A stretch of 64,000 nt of DNA, from the NCBI GenBank assembly GCA_039822785.1, contig JBCBMO010000006.1, forward strand, positions 248,001-312,000, in the 5' to 3' direction. The notes under the pieces are model-generated. The model did no database searches. It saw nothing but the letters and a program-made list of their open reading frames with translations, and was not told the DNA's origin. The position numbers and the translations under genes are program-made. The stretch comes from Thermohalobaculum sp039822785. Its GTDB lineage: Bacteria > Pseudomonadota > Alphaproteobacteria > Rhodobacterales > Rhodobacteraceae. The number at the start of each line of letters is the position of its first letter. Position 1 is the first letter of the stretch. Below, one piece after another: positions 8,801 through 17,496 of this stretch.

Positions 8801-9184
8801 ATGGCCGACGTGAACCGGGGCAACCGCCCTCTCTCGCCGCATCTGCAGATCTACAAACCGCAGCTTCACAGCGCGATGTCGATCTTCTTTCGCATCACCG
8901 GGGTCGGCCTGGCCGTCGGCGGCCTGGCGATGGTCTGGTGGTTCCTCGCCGCCGCCACGGGGCCCGAGTACTTCGCCACCGTGGACGGGATCGTGACCAG
9001 CTTCCTGGGCGATCTGGTGATGTTCGGCTCGCTCGCGGCGCTGATCTATCACACGCTGAACGGCATTCGGCACCTGTGGTGGGACTTCGGCTACGGCTTC
9101 GAGCTGGAGAAAGTGCGCCAGTCGGGCTTCGTCGTCCTCGGCGCCACCGCCGCCTGCACGCTTCTCGTCGCCGTCATCGCCTGA
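8801..9184 (+). CDS. sdhC: Succinate dehydrogenase cytochrome b556 subunit
   Basis: A 127-residue membrane anchor of complex II. The N-terminus RPLSPHLQIYKPQLHSAMSI with the SPHLQIY signature and the HxxxGxRHLxWD motif (HTLNGIRHLWWD, with the heme-ligand His) identify it. Three transmembrane helices are visible. The ATG at 8801 follows GGGAGGG. It is the first gene of the sdh operon; sdhD follows after 11 bp. Confidence 0.95.
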   Translation: MADVNRGNRPLSPHLQIYKPQLHSAMSIFFRITGVGLAVGGLAMVWWFLAAATGPEYFATVDGIVTSFLGDLVMFGSLAALIYHTLNGIRHLWWDFGYGFELEKVRQSGFVVLGATAACTLLVAVIA

Positions 9185-9195
9185 GGGAGGGCCCC

Positions 9196-9576
9196 ATGAG
9201 CTTTCGCACCCCCCGCGCCCGCGCCGCCTGGCTGGGTACTGCCCATGGCGGCACGCACCACTGGACGCAGATCAACCTCACCGGGATCCTGCTGGTGCCG
9301 CTGACCGTCCTCTTCATCTTCCCCTTCGCCGGCGCGCTGGGGTCGAGCCATGAGGAGGTGCTGGAGATCTACCGCAGCCCCTTCAACGCCATCGTCGCCG
9401 CATTGTTCATCGGTGTGGCGTTTCACCACCTCTATCAAGGGCTGCAGGTGGTGATCGAGGACTATGTTCATCACAAGGGCTGGCTGGTCGGCGCGCTGGT
9501 CGCCAATGCGCTGGTCTGCGGCGCAGCCGGTTTCGCCGGGGTCTTCTCGGTGCTGAAGATCGCCTTCAAGGCCTGA
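9196..9576 (+). CDS. sdhD: Succinate dehydrogenase hydrophobic membrane anchor subunit
   Basis: A 126-residue membrane protein with three transmembrane helices. The GGTHHWTQINLTGILLVPL start and the AFHHLYQGLQVVIEDYVH segment (His and DY involved in heme/quinone binding in the family) are typical. It anchors SdhAB and helps form the ubiquinone site. The ATG at 9196 follows GGGAGGG. It lies between sdhC and sdhA, as expected. Confidence 0.95.
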   Translation: MSFRTPRARAAWLGTAHGGTHHWTQINLTGILLVPLTVLFIFPFAGALGSSHEEVLEIYRSPFNAIVAALFIGVAFHHLYQGLQVVIEDYVHHKGWLVGALVANALVCGAAGFAGVFSVLKIAFKA

Positions 9577-9597
9577 TCGAGACGAGGAAAAGACGGA

Positions 9598-11406
9598 ATG
9601 TCCGCATATACTTACGTCGATCATAAATACGATGTCGTCGTGGTCGGAGCCGGGGGCGCCGGCTTGCGCGCGACGCTCGGCATGGCCGAGCAGGGGCTCA
9701 AGACGGCGTGCATCACCAAGGTTTTTCCCACCCGCTCGCACACGGTCGCCGCACAGGGCGGGATCGCAGCCAGCCTGGGGAACATGGGGCCGGATAACTG
9801 GCAGTGGCACATGTACGACACCGTGAAGGGGTCGGACTGGCTCGGCGATGCCGACGCGATGGAGTATCTGGCGCGCGAGGCGCCCAAGGCCGTCTACGAG
9901 CTTGAGCACTACGGCGTGCCGTTCTCGCGCACCGAGGAGGGCAAGATCTACCAGCGCCCCTTCGGCGGCCATACCACCCAATACGGTGAGGGCCCGCCGG
10001 TGCAGCGCACCTGTGCCGCGGCCGACCGTACGGGCCACGCGATCCTGCACACCCTCTATGGCCAGTCGCTGAAGAACAACGCGGAGTTCTTCATCGAGTA
10101 TTTCGCCACCGATCTGCTGATGTCCGACGACGGAGAGTGCCAGGGCTGCATCGCCTGGAACCTGGACGACGGCACGATCCACCGCTTCGCCGCCAAGATG
10201 GTCGTGCTGGCCACAGGCGGCTACGGGCGGGCCTATTTCTCCGCCACCTCCGCCCACACCTGCACCGGCGACGGCGGGGGCATGGTCGCCCGCGCGGGCC
10301 TGCCGCTGCAGGATATGGAGTTCGTGCAGTTCCACCCCACCGGCATCTACGGCGCAGGCTGCCTGATCACCGAGGGCGCGCGCGGCGAGGGCGGCTATCT
10401 GACCAACTCCGAGGGCGAGCGCTTCATGGAGCGCTATGCACCGACCTACAAGGACCTCGCCTCCCGCGATGTGGTCAGCCGCTGCATGACCATGGAGATC
10501 CGCGACGGTCGCGGCGTGGGCAAGGAGAAGGATCACATCTTCCTTCACCTCAACCACCTGCCGCCCGAGACGCTGAAGGAGCGCCTGCCGGGGATCTCGG
10601 AGTCGGCGCGCATCTTCGCCGGCGTCGACGTCACCAAGGAGCCGATCCCGGTGCTGCCGACCGTGCACTACAACATGGGCGGCATCCCCACGAACTATTG
10701 GGGCGAGGTGCTGAAGCCCACCGCCGACAACCCGGATGGCATCGTCCCCGGCCTGATGGCCGTGGGCGAGGCGGGCTGCGCCAGCGTGCATGGGGCAAAC
10801 CGCCTCGGCTCTAACTCCCTCATCGATCTCGTGGTGTTCGGCCGTGCCGCCGCAATCAAGGCGGGCAAGACGGTCGATCGCGACAGCGCCGTGCCGGAGA
10901 TCTCGGAGCGCGAGAGCGACAAGCACATGGACCGCTTTGACAGCCTGCGCCACGCCAAGGGCGCGACCGGCACGGCCTCGCTCCGTCTCAGCCTGCAGCG
11001 CGCGATGCAGGAGGACGCGGCCGTCTTCCGAACCGCCGAGACGCTCCAATCGGGCTGCGCGCGGGTCGCCAAGGTCAACAGCCTGTTCGACGACGTGAGC
11101 GTCACGGACCGCTCGATGATCTGGAACTCCGACCTGATGGAGACGCTGGAGTTCTCGAACCTGCTGCCGAATGCGCTGGCCACCGTCTACTCGGCCGAGG
11201 CGCGCAAGGAGAGCCGCGGCGCCCATGCGCGCGAGGACTTCACCGAGCGTGACGACGTGAACTGGCGCGAGCACTCGCTCGCCTGGCTCGACGAGCATGG
11301 CAACGTCACCCTCGGTCTGCGCCCGGTGCACACCGATCCGCTGACCGGGGAGAACGCGGGCGGCATCCCGCTGGCCAGGATCGCGCCCAAGGCACGCGTC
11401 TACTGA
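9598..11406 (+). CDS. sdhA: Succinate dehydrogenase flavoprotein subunit
   Basis: A 602-residue complex II subunit that oxidises succinate to fumarate. It has the FAD Rossmann motif VVVVGAGGAGLRA near residue 13 and His48 in RSHTVAAQGG, the covalent flavin attachment site. The substrate-domain HPTGI and GARGEGG blocks and the capping LGSNSLIDLVVFGR region are present. Full family length. Its stop overlaps the start of the next small gene (TGATG). Confidence 0.98.
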   Translation: MSAYTYVDHKYDVVVVGAGGAGLRATLGMAEQGLKTACITKVFPTRSHTVAAQGGIAASLGNMGPDNWQWHMYDTVKGSDWLGDADAMEYLAREAPKAVYELEHYGVPFSRTEEGKIYQRPFGGHTTQYGEGPPVQRTCAAADRTGHAILHTLYGQSLKNNAEFFIEYFATDLLMSDDGECQGCIAWNLDDGTIHRFAAKMVVLATGGYGRAYFSATSAHTCTGDGGGMVARAGLPLQDMEFVQFHPTGIYGAGCLITEGARGEGGYLTNSEGERFMERYAPTYKDLASRDVVSRCMTMEIRDGRGVGKEKDHIFLHLNHLPPETLKERLPGISESARIFAGVDVTKEPIPVLPTVHYNMGGIPTNYWGEVLKPTADNPDGIVPGLMAVGEAGCASVHGANRLGSNSLIDLVVFGRAAAIKAGKTVDRDSAVPEISERESDKHMDRFDSLRHAKGATGTASLRLSLQRAMQEDAAVFRTAETLQSGCARVAKVNSLFDDVSVTDRSMIWNSDLMETLEFSNLLPNALATVYSAEARKESRGAHAREDFTERDDVNWREHSLAWLDEHGNVTLGLRPVHTDPLTGENAGGIPLARIAPKARVY

Positions 11407-11705
11407 TGGGCGGTATCCTGGTCTCCATCGCCGTCGCTGCCCTCGTCGCCCTGCAGGCGGCGTCGGCCGGCGCGGGGATGCGGATCGTGGTGCCGGTCGC
11501 CGCCGGCATGGCGGGGATCATGTCGGCCTTCTGGACGCTCGCGATCGAGACCCTGTTTCCCAAGCCGGATCTTTGGTCGGTGCTGCCCGGCCTGATGGTG
11601 CAGAACGGCGTGATTGCGGCCCTCGGCGGCGCGGGCTTCGTCTATGCAGCGGCCCGGCTGATCGCCAAGATCCGCGAGTTCAAAGAGAAGTACCCGGACC
11701 GGTGA
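11406..11705 (+). CDS. Small membrane protein of unknown function inside the sdh operon
   Basis: A 99-residue protein whose ATG overlaps the sdhA stop. Three hydrophobic segments are visible: residues about 2-20, 24-45 and 58-82, followed by a charged tail (AKIREFKEKYPDR). I do not recognise a named family. Translational coupling to sdhA and to the methyltransferase downstream suggests expression with complex II; a link to its assembly is only a guess. Confidence 0.7.
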   Translation: MGGILVSIAVAALVALQAASAGAGMRIVVPVAAGMAGIMSAFWTLAIETLFPKPDLWSVLPGLMVQNGVIAALGGAGFVYAAARLIAKIREFKEKYPDR

Positions 11706-12457
11706 GCCACCGCACCGAGCCGCCCTGGTCAGCACCCTCGGCGCGAACGGTCGAGGAGCGCGCCGCGATCCACCGCTTTCGCATCGAGCGCGCAAAGACC
11801 TGGTTCAAGGAGACGGCGAAGGCCGCGCCCGACCGGCTGTGCCCCATCTGCGGCTACGAGGGCGCCTTCAGCCCCGTGCGCCACAAGATCGGCACCTGGT
11901 GCCCCGGCTGCGACAGCCGCCCGCGCCACCGGCTGATGCGCCTCTGGCTCGACCGCCATGGCGCGCTTGCCCCCGGCCTCAGGGTCCTGCACTTCGCCGC
12001 CGAGGGATGGGCCCGCGCGGTCTTCGAGACCGCCGGCTGCGCCTATGAGACCGCCGATATCAACGGCCAATTCGATCTCACGCTCGACATCACCGCCATC
12101 GCCCTGCCCGACGCCAGCCGCGATCTGGTCATCGCCAACCACGTGCTGGAGCATGTGGACGACGCCAAGGCGCTGGGCGAGATCGCCCGGATCCTGTCCC
12201 CCGGTGGCCGGGCCGTCCTCAGCGTGCCGATCATCGAGGGCTGGGACGAGACGCTGGAGGCCCAAGGTCACACCAGCCCGGACACCCGCCGCCGCCTCTT
12301 CGGCGACCCGGACCACCTGCGCTTCTACGGCCGCGACCTGCGCGACCGGATCGCCGCGGCGGGTCTGTCGCTGGAGGAATTCCCGGCGCTGGAGCCCGAC
12401 GTCTCGACCTATGCGCTGAACCGGGGCGAGCGCCTCTTCATCGGTCGAAAGGCTTAG
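11702..12457 (+). CDS. Class I SAM-dependent methyltransferase with zinc-ribbon
   Basis: A 251-residue protein. Residues about 45-70 hold CPICGYEG and later CPGCDSRPRHR, two CxxC pairs likely forming a zinc ribbon. A methyltransferase fold follows: LRVLHFAAEGW (degenerate motif I), YETADINGQFDLTLDIT, VIANHVLEHVDDAKAL and a GGRAVLSVPI strand. The start is GTG at 11702, overlapping the previous stop by 4 bp. Substrate unknown; the HVLEHVDD pattern is common in small-molecule methyltransferases. Confidence 0.82.
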   Translation: MSHRTEPPWSAPSARTVEERAAIHRFRIERAKTWFKETAKAAPDRLCPICGYEGAFSPVRHKIGTWCPGCDSRPRHRLMRLWLDRHGALAPGLRVLHFAAEGWARAVFETAGCAYETADINGQFDLTLDITAIALPDASRDLVIANHVLEHVDDAKALGEIARILSPGGRAVLSVPIIEGWDETLEAQGHTSPDTRRRLFGDPDHLRFYGRDLRDRIAAAGLSLEEFPALEPDVSTYALNRGERLFIGRKA

Positions 12458-12573
12458 CGCGCTTGGGCTAACAGCGCCGCGCCGGACGTTTCGACACATG
12501 CCAACCGGGGCCCCGAGCGCCTATTCATGACCCCAGCGACCCGAACCATGCACGTGTGAGCGACGAGGCAGCC

Positions 12574-13353
12574 ATGGCGGAATTCACCCTTCCCGCGAAT
12601 TCGAAGATCACCAAGGGCAAGACCTGGCCGAAGCCCGAAGGCGCCACCAACCTGCGCGAGTTCCAGATCTACCGCTGGAACCCGGACGACGGGGCGAACC
12701 CGCGCGTGGACACCTATTTCATCGACCTCGACGACTGCGGCCCGATGATCCTGGACGCGATCATCAAGATCAAAAACGAGATCGATCCGACGCTGACCTT
12801 CCGCCGCTCCTGCCGCGAGGGGATCTGCGGCTCCTGTGCCATGAACATCGACGGCACCAACACGCTCGCCTGCCTCAAGGGCATGGACGAGGTTGCGGGC
12901 ACGGTGAAGATCTATCCGCTGCCCCACATGCCGGTGGTCAAGGACCTGATCCCGGACCTCACGCATTGGTACGCCCAGCACGCCTCGATCAAGCCCTGGC
13001 TCGAGACCAAGACCCCGACCCCGGCGACCGAGTGGAAGCAGACGCCGGCGGATCGCGCGAAGCTCGACGGGCTCTATGAGTGCGTGATGTGCGCCTGCTG
13101 CTCGACGTCCTGTCCGTCCTACTGGTGGAACGGCGACCGCTACCTGGGCCCGGCGACGCTGCTGCATGCCTATCGCTGGATCATCGACAGCCGCGACGAG
13201 GCGACGGGCGAGCGGTTGGACCACCTGGAGGACCCCTTCCGCCTCTACCGCTGCCACACCATCATGAACTGCGCCTCCACCTGCCCCAAAGGCCTCAACC
13301 CCGCCAAGGCCATCGCGGAGATCAAGAAACTCATGGTCGAACGCACTCTCTGA
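12574..13353 (+). CDS. sdhB: Succinate dehydrogenase iron-sulfur subunit
   Basis: A 259-residue electron-transfer subunit of complex II. Cys80, 85, 88 and 100 (SCREGICGSC and LAC) bind the 2Fe-2S cluster; Cys170, 173, 176 and 180 plus Cys227, 233 and 237 bind the 4Fe-4S and 3Fe-4S clusters. The ATG at 12574 gives the usual MAEF start; an in-frame GTG at 12556 would add six residues. It is separated from sdhA by two inserted genes and a 116-bp gap. Confidence 0.97.
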   Translation: MAEFTLPANSKITKGKTWPKPEGATNLREFQIYRWNPDDGANPRVDTYFIDLDDCGPMILDAIIKIKNEIDPTLTFRRSCREGICGSCAMNIDGTNTLACLKGMDEVAGTVKIYPLPHMPVVKDLIPDLTHWYAQHASIKPWLETKTPTPATEWKQTPADRAKLDGLYECVMCACCSTSCPSYWWNGDRYLGPATLLHAYRWIIDSRDEATGERLDHLEDPFRLYRCHTIMNCASTCPKGLNPAKAIAEIKKLMVERTL

Positions 13354-14251
13354 TTTCCCATTCCTGGCGGATGCTCAAGCTTTTCACATCGAGGACGGCT
13401 TCGAGGTCATCCTTCAGAGTTTGCAGGACGAGGTTGCCGTTGAGCTCACTGCTATGCAAGGGGAATTGGAGCACCTTAATTTCATTCCCCTTTGTCTATC
13501 TTACTTGTCTGCCACAATATTTTAATTCTCCTCCACAGCCTCTCTCTATACTCAAACATAGCCAGTGAAACACTTACCAAAACAAATAAGGGCTCAGCGC
13601 TTTCAAGAGTGGGCTCCTCACTTTCATTGCACCCACCAGACTCAAGACACCACACAATCAATATGAAGCTACCGACACAAATATATCCGATTTCAAACCA
13701 CAATGACAAAAAGGCCATTGTTGATTGCCGTATTCTTCCTGATATAGCATGAAAAACGTAAATTATGTGAGGAACAAACAATGTGAATGTCAGATTCATA
13801 AGGCCACTTTCTTGAGGAGTAAGTCCAAATCTATTTTTGCCAGACCAAATCTGGCCTAAAGTTAATTCATATGAAAAATAAAATGAGAAGCCAATGTACA
13901 CAAATATCGTCGCTGTTGGAAGCGTGCTCAGAAATGTACTTGAATATTCGTCGAAAACACTCTTCATTTTGAAGATGATCCTTGTATTTTACACGGACAA
14001 ATAGCGCAATTACATCCCACCACTATTCTCATTTCTACTTTAATGCACTAGCAGAGCTCATGGCGGCGTCAGACCTGAAGGAGTAATAACGAAGCATTTA
14101 ATTATAACATGTGCTTGGACCGAGTTTGAGAGTCCAAAGATGCTCGGATGTCATGACGAGGTCCAAATTTGGTTCGGGACATGTGTCTAAGGAAGCTTGG
14201 TCGACATAAACTCCGCGCAACTATCCTCCACGCTGTTGGCATCAATGTCAC
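13354..14251. other. AT-rich intergenic patch between sdhB and zapE
   Basis: About 900 bp of visibly low G+C inside high-GC chromosome. It contains one convincing membrane-protein ORF on the minus strand (13482-13967) and a small inverted repeat (TTGGAC at 14115, GTCCAA at 14132). No transposase, integrase or tRNA edge is visible. The composition suggests acquired or decaying DNA. Confidence 0.6.
13482..13967 (-). CDS. Predicted membrane protein in AT-rich DNA, unknown function
   Basis: A 161-residue protein with four likely transmembrane segments at about residues 15-35, 55-78, 84-106 and 122-140, and a basic C-terminus (RERLWRRIKILWQ). No family is recognised. Codon use is AT-rich and unlike any neighbour, indicating recent transfer. 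The Shine-Dalgarno site is weak. I call it because its hydrophobic pattern and length are unlikely for random sequence. Confidence 0.5.
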   Translation of the reverse strand: MKSVFDEYSSTFLSTLPTATIFVYIGFSFYFSYELTLGQIWSGKNRFGLTPQESGLMNLTFTLFVPHIIYVFHAISGRIRQSTMAFLSLWFEIGYICVGSFILIVWCLESGGCNESEEPTLESAEPLFVLVSVSLAMFEYRERLWRRIKILWQTSKIDKGE

Positions 14252-15391
14252 CTAAAGCGCGTTGTGCGCACCATCCACCGTCATTTCGGCGAGGCGGGAG
14301 GCGGTGCGGGCGAATTCGAAAGAGCCTTTGCCTTCGGTGTAGAGGGCCTCGGCGGGGACCTCGGCGCTGAGGTAGAGGCGGGTCTTGGCCTCGTAGAGGG
14401 CGTCGATCAGGGTGACGAAGCGCTTGGCCTCGTTGTTCTTGTCCCAGGTCAGGCGCGGCACCCCCTCCACGAAGAACACCGAAAAGCGCGAGGCGATCTC
14501 CAGGTAGTCGCTGGGGCCGAGCGGCACCTCGCAGAGCGCCTCGAACCCGGCACGCCCCGCCTCCTCGGTCGCCTGCTCGATGCGCACCCGGCGGCCATGG
14601 ACCGAGATCGTGATGGGCCCCGGATGCTCCCCGGCGGTCTCGGCGGTCCAGGCGGCCTCCAGCGCCGCCGCGGTCTCGGGGCCCAGCGGGGTGAAATAGC
14701 GGCTGGCCCCCACGCGGCCCTGGCGATAGTCGGTCTCGGAGACCAGCTCGACCACGTCGAGGCGCTGTTTCAACAGGTCGATGAAGGGCAGGAAGAGCCC
14801 GCGGTTGAGCCCGTCCTTGTACAGGTCGTCCGGCGGGCGGTTGGAGGTGGCCACCACCACCACGCCCCGGTCGAAGAGCGCCTCGAACAGCCGGCCCAGG
14901 ATCATGGCATCGGTGATGTCGCTCACCTGGAACTCGTCGAAGCACAGCAGCGTCGCCCCCTCGGCCACCTCGTCCGCCACGGGCTGGATGGGGTCGGGGA
15001 CGTTGCTTTCGCGCGCGATGTGCACGCCGACATGGATCTCTCGCATGAAGGCGTGGAAGTGGACGCGGCGTTTGCGCGGGATCGGCGCGCCCTCGAAGAA
15101 CAGGTCCATGAGCATGGACTTGCCGCGCCCCACGCCGCCGTAGAGGTAGAGGCCCGTGAGCGGCACCATCTTGTGCGGCGCGCCCTTGGCGAAGCCGAAC
15201 CAGCCGCGGGCGACCCGCTTGCCGCGCGCCGGCTGATAGTCGCGCAGGCGCATGTGCAAAAGCTGCAGCTTCTCCACCGCCGCGCGCTGCGCCGTGTCCG
15301 CCCGGATCTCGCCGCCGGCGACGAGCGCGCGGTACCGCGGCATCGGCCCCGCGGCGACGGGCGTGGTGCTGGCTGGTGCGCCTTCCGGCAT
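14252..15391 (-). CDS. zapE: Cell division protein ZapE / AFG1-like ATPase
   Basis: A 379-residue AAA-type ATPase. The Walker A motif is in LYGGVGRGKSMLMD and Walker B in LLCFDEFQVSD; TSNRPPDDLYKDGLNR is the sensor/family signature. Bacterial ZapE associates with FtsZ, and the mitochondrial orthologue AFG1 aids respiratory complex quality control. The gene lies near sdh and mdh, a common alphaproteobacterial arrangement. The ATG at 15391 follows AAGGGG; an upstream ATG at 15415 has no good site. Confidence 0.9.
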   Translation of the reverse strand: MPEGAPASTTPVAAGPMPRYRALVAGGEIRADTAQRAAVEKLQLLHMRLRDYQPARGKRVARGWFGFAKGAPHKMVPLTGLYLYGGVGRGKSMLMDLFFEGAPIPRKRRVHFHAFMREIHVGVHIARESNVPDPIQPVADEVAEGATLLCFDEFQVSDITDAMILGRLFEALFDRGVVVVATSNRPPDDLYKDGLNRGLFLPFIDLLKQRLDVVELVSETDYRQGRVGASRYFTPLGPETAAALEAAWTAETAGEHPGPITISVHGRRVRIEQATEEAGRAGFEALCEVPLGPSDYLEIASRFSVFFVEGVPRLTWDKNNEAKRFVTLIDALYEAKTRLYLSAEVPAEALYTEGKGSFEFARTASRLAEMTVDGAHNAL

Positions 15392-15587
15392 TCGGAACCC
15401 CTTGCCGTTTCGCATCGGGTTATGCCGCAAAGCCGCTGCCCACGGAACGCCCGCTCCTGCGGCCTGTCGCTGCGGCGCGGCAGTTGGTGCACTGCCGCAT
15501 AAGCGGTCCTTGCGTGAGCGCTCACGAAAACTCGTTTGACCGGCACCTGCGGCCCCGCCGATGGTGACCCCGACGAGGAGGTCGCCC

Positions 15588-16796
15588 ATGTCGAAGCTCT
15601 CACCCACCAGCGTCATCATCGCCGCCGGAGCCGTGGTGCTCGCGCTCAGTTTCGGGGTGCGGTCGGTCTTTGGGATCGTGCTCGACCCGATCTCCGAGAC
15701 CTATGACTGGCCGATCGCCACCTTCTCGTTGTCGATCGCGATCCAGAACATGGTCTGGGGGCTGGCGCAGCCGTTCTTTGGGATGATCGCGGACCGCTAC
15801 GGCGACCGCCGGGCGCTGTGGCTGGGGCTCGGGCTCTACGTCGCGGGCATGGCGCTGTCGGTGGTGGGCTTCATGCCCTGGATGCAGCACCTGGGTGCAG
15901 GCCTGCTGGTGGGCATGGGCATCGCGGGCACGGCCTTTGGCATCGTCCTCAGCGTCGTGGGCCGCGCGGTAGCGGAGGAGAAGCGCTCACAGGCCCTGGC
16001 GCTGACCGCCGCGCTGGGTGCCTTCGGGCAGGTGGCCATGCCGCTGATGGCGGGTTGGCTGACCGAGGTCTATGGCTGGCAGACGACGCTGATTGTCATG
16101 ACGGCGCTGCTGTTGCCCATGGCGGCCTGCATCCCGATGCTGAACCCGCGGACCGAGGGCAGCGCCAACCCCGCCGCGACGGCCGAGGTCGCGCTGGGCG
16201 CCATGGTGAAGGATGCGCTCGGCCACCCGTCCTACGTGCTGCTCGCGCTGGGGTTCTTCGTCTGCGGCTTTCACATCGCGTTCCTGACGGCGCATTTCCC
16301 GGCCTTCGTGGCGGAGATGTGCAACTCGGTGACCCTGGGCGCCACGGCGCTGGCCATCATCGGGCTCGCCAATGTGGGTGGCACGCTGCTGGCGGGCCAA
16401 CTGGGGGCGCGCTACCCCAAGCCCTATATCCTGGCGGCGATCTATGCGCTGCGGGCGGTGGTGATCCTGGTCTTCATCTCGCTGCCGATCACCCCGGTCA
16501 GCGTGGTCATCTTCTCCGGCGTCATCGGGATCCTGTGGCTGTCGACGGTGCCGCTTACCTCGGCGCTGGTGGCGACGATGTTCGGGCCGCGCGCGCTCGG
16601 CACGCTCTATGGCATCGTCTTCATGAGCCATCAGATCGGCAGCTTCCTGGGCGTCTACCTGGGGGGCAAGGTCTACGACGCCACCGGCAGCTACGACCTG
16701 ATCTGGTATGCGGCCATCGCGCTCGGCGTGTTCTCGGCGATCGTGCACCTTGGCGTGCAGGACCGCCCCTATGCCCACCGCCCCGCCGTCGCCTGA
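15588..16796 (+). CDS. Major facilitator superfamily transporter
   Basis: A 402-residue protein with about twelve transmembrane helices. It carries the cytoplasmic-loop signature GMIADRYGDRRALWLG between helices 2 and 3 and a related GAR loop in the second half. The pattern resembles the monocarboxylate/oxalate-formate antiporter group. The ATG at 15588 follows GAGGAGG. Substrate unknown; it stands divergent from zapE. Confidence 0.88.
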   Translation: MSKLSPTSVIIAAGAVVLALSFGVRSVFGIVLDPISETYDWPIATFSLSIAIQNMVWGLAQPFFGMIADRYGDRRALWLGLGLYVAGMALSVVGFMPWMQHLGAGLLVGMGIAGTAFGIVLSVVGRAVAEEKRSQALALTAALGAFGQVAMPLMAGWLTEVYGWQTTLIVMTALLLPMAACIPMLNPRTEGSANPAATAEVALGAMVKDALGHPSYVLLALGFFVCGFHIAFLTAHFPAFVAEMCNSVTLGATALAIIGLANVGGTLLAGQLGARYPKPYILAAIYALRAVVILVFISLPITPVSVVIFSGVIGILWLSTVPLTSALVATMFGPRALGTLYGIVFMSHQIGSFLGVYLGGKVYDATGSYDLIWYAAIALGVFSAIVHLGVQDRPYAHRPAVA

Positions 16797-16898
16797 GCGC
16801 ATCACCGGCGAATCCGCGAAACCGGATGATTGCCCCCAGGGCAGAGACATGGTTCGCTCGCGCGTGAATGGTGGGTGCTGGGCAGGGTGGGGCATGCG

Positions 16899-17432
16899 AT
16901 GAAAACGATCGAGAACACGCCGACGCGGCTGGTGATGGAGGCAAAGCCCAAGACCGGGAGGATGATCGCCCTGGTGCTGGGCATCGGCCTCGTCGCCGGC
17001 TGCCTCGCCTATGCGGCGGCGCAGCCAGACGGCTTGGCCCATCCGGATGCCGGCGCGGTGCTGGGCGGCGTGGTCGGCCTCTTCATTCTGATCGCGAGCT
17101 GCAAGCTCAAGGACTTTCGCCTGGTCCTGGACAAGGAGAAGGGCGAGGCCTCGATCTCCGTCGCGGAGTTTCACGGCACGAAGCACCAGGAGACGGTCGT
17201 CCCGCTCGGCACGGTCGCCTCGGTGGGGCGGCGAATCCGTGTCTCCAAGGGCCAGACGACGACGGACATCCAGTACAAGAAAACGAGCTTCGAGGCGCCT
17301 GACGTCACCAACTACACCCCGCTCTTGCGGCTGAGTGACGGGACCGAGCACGAGTTTTCCCGCGACTATGCCGACGAGGAGGCCGCCGCCATCGTGGAGA
17401 CGGTGCGCGTCTGGATGAATGCCGCCAAGTAG
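16899..17432 (+). CDS. Membrane protein of unknown function with PH-like C-terminal part
   Basis: A 177-residue protein. Two hydrophobic segments at about residues 22-42 and 50-70 are followed by a soluble, beta-rich region (FRLVLDKEKGEASISVAEF, VSVGRR, LLRLSDGTEHEF) that looks like a small PH-type domain by eye. I do not recognise a specific family. The ATG at 16899 follows GGTGGGG. Confidence 0.65.
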   Translation: MKTIENTPTRLVMEAKPKTGRMIALVLGIGLVAGCLAYAAAQPDGLAHPDAGAVLGGVVGLFILIASCKLKDFRLVLDKEKGEASISVAEFHGTKHQETVVPLGTVASVGRRIRVSKGQTTTDIQYKKTSFEAPDVTNYTPLLRLSDGTEHEFSRDYADEEAAAIVETVRVWMNAAK

Positions 17433-17496
17433 GGCGGCCAAACCCTGCGTGACGTGCTATAAGACCTAAGGGTTAGCGAGCGGAGAGAGGCAGCCA

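Noticed and set aside
9091..11331. A 746-codon open frame antisense to sdhD and sdhA
   Set aside because: It mirrors strongly conserved sdh genes in a high-GC region where antisense frames stay open by chance; its product is Arg/Gly/His-rich with no family pattern.
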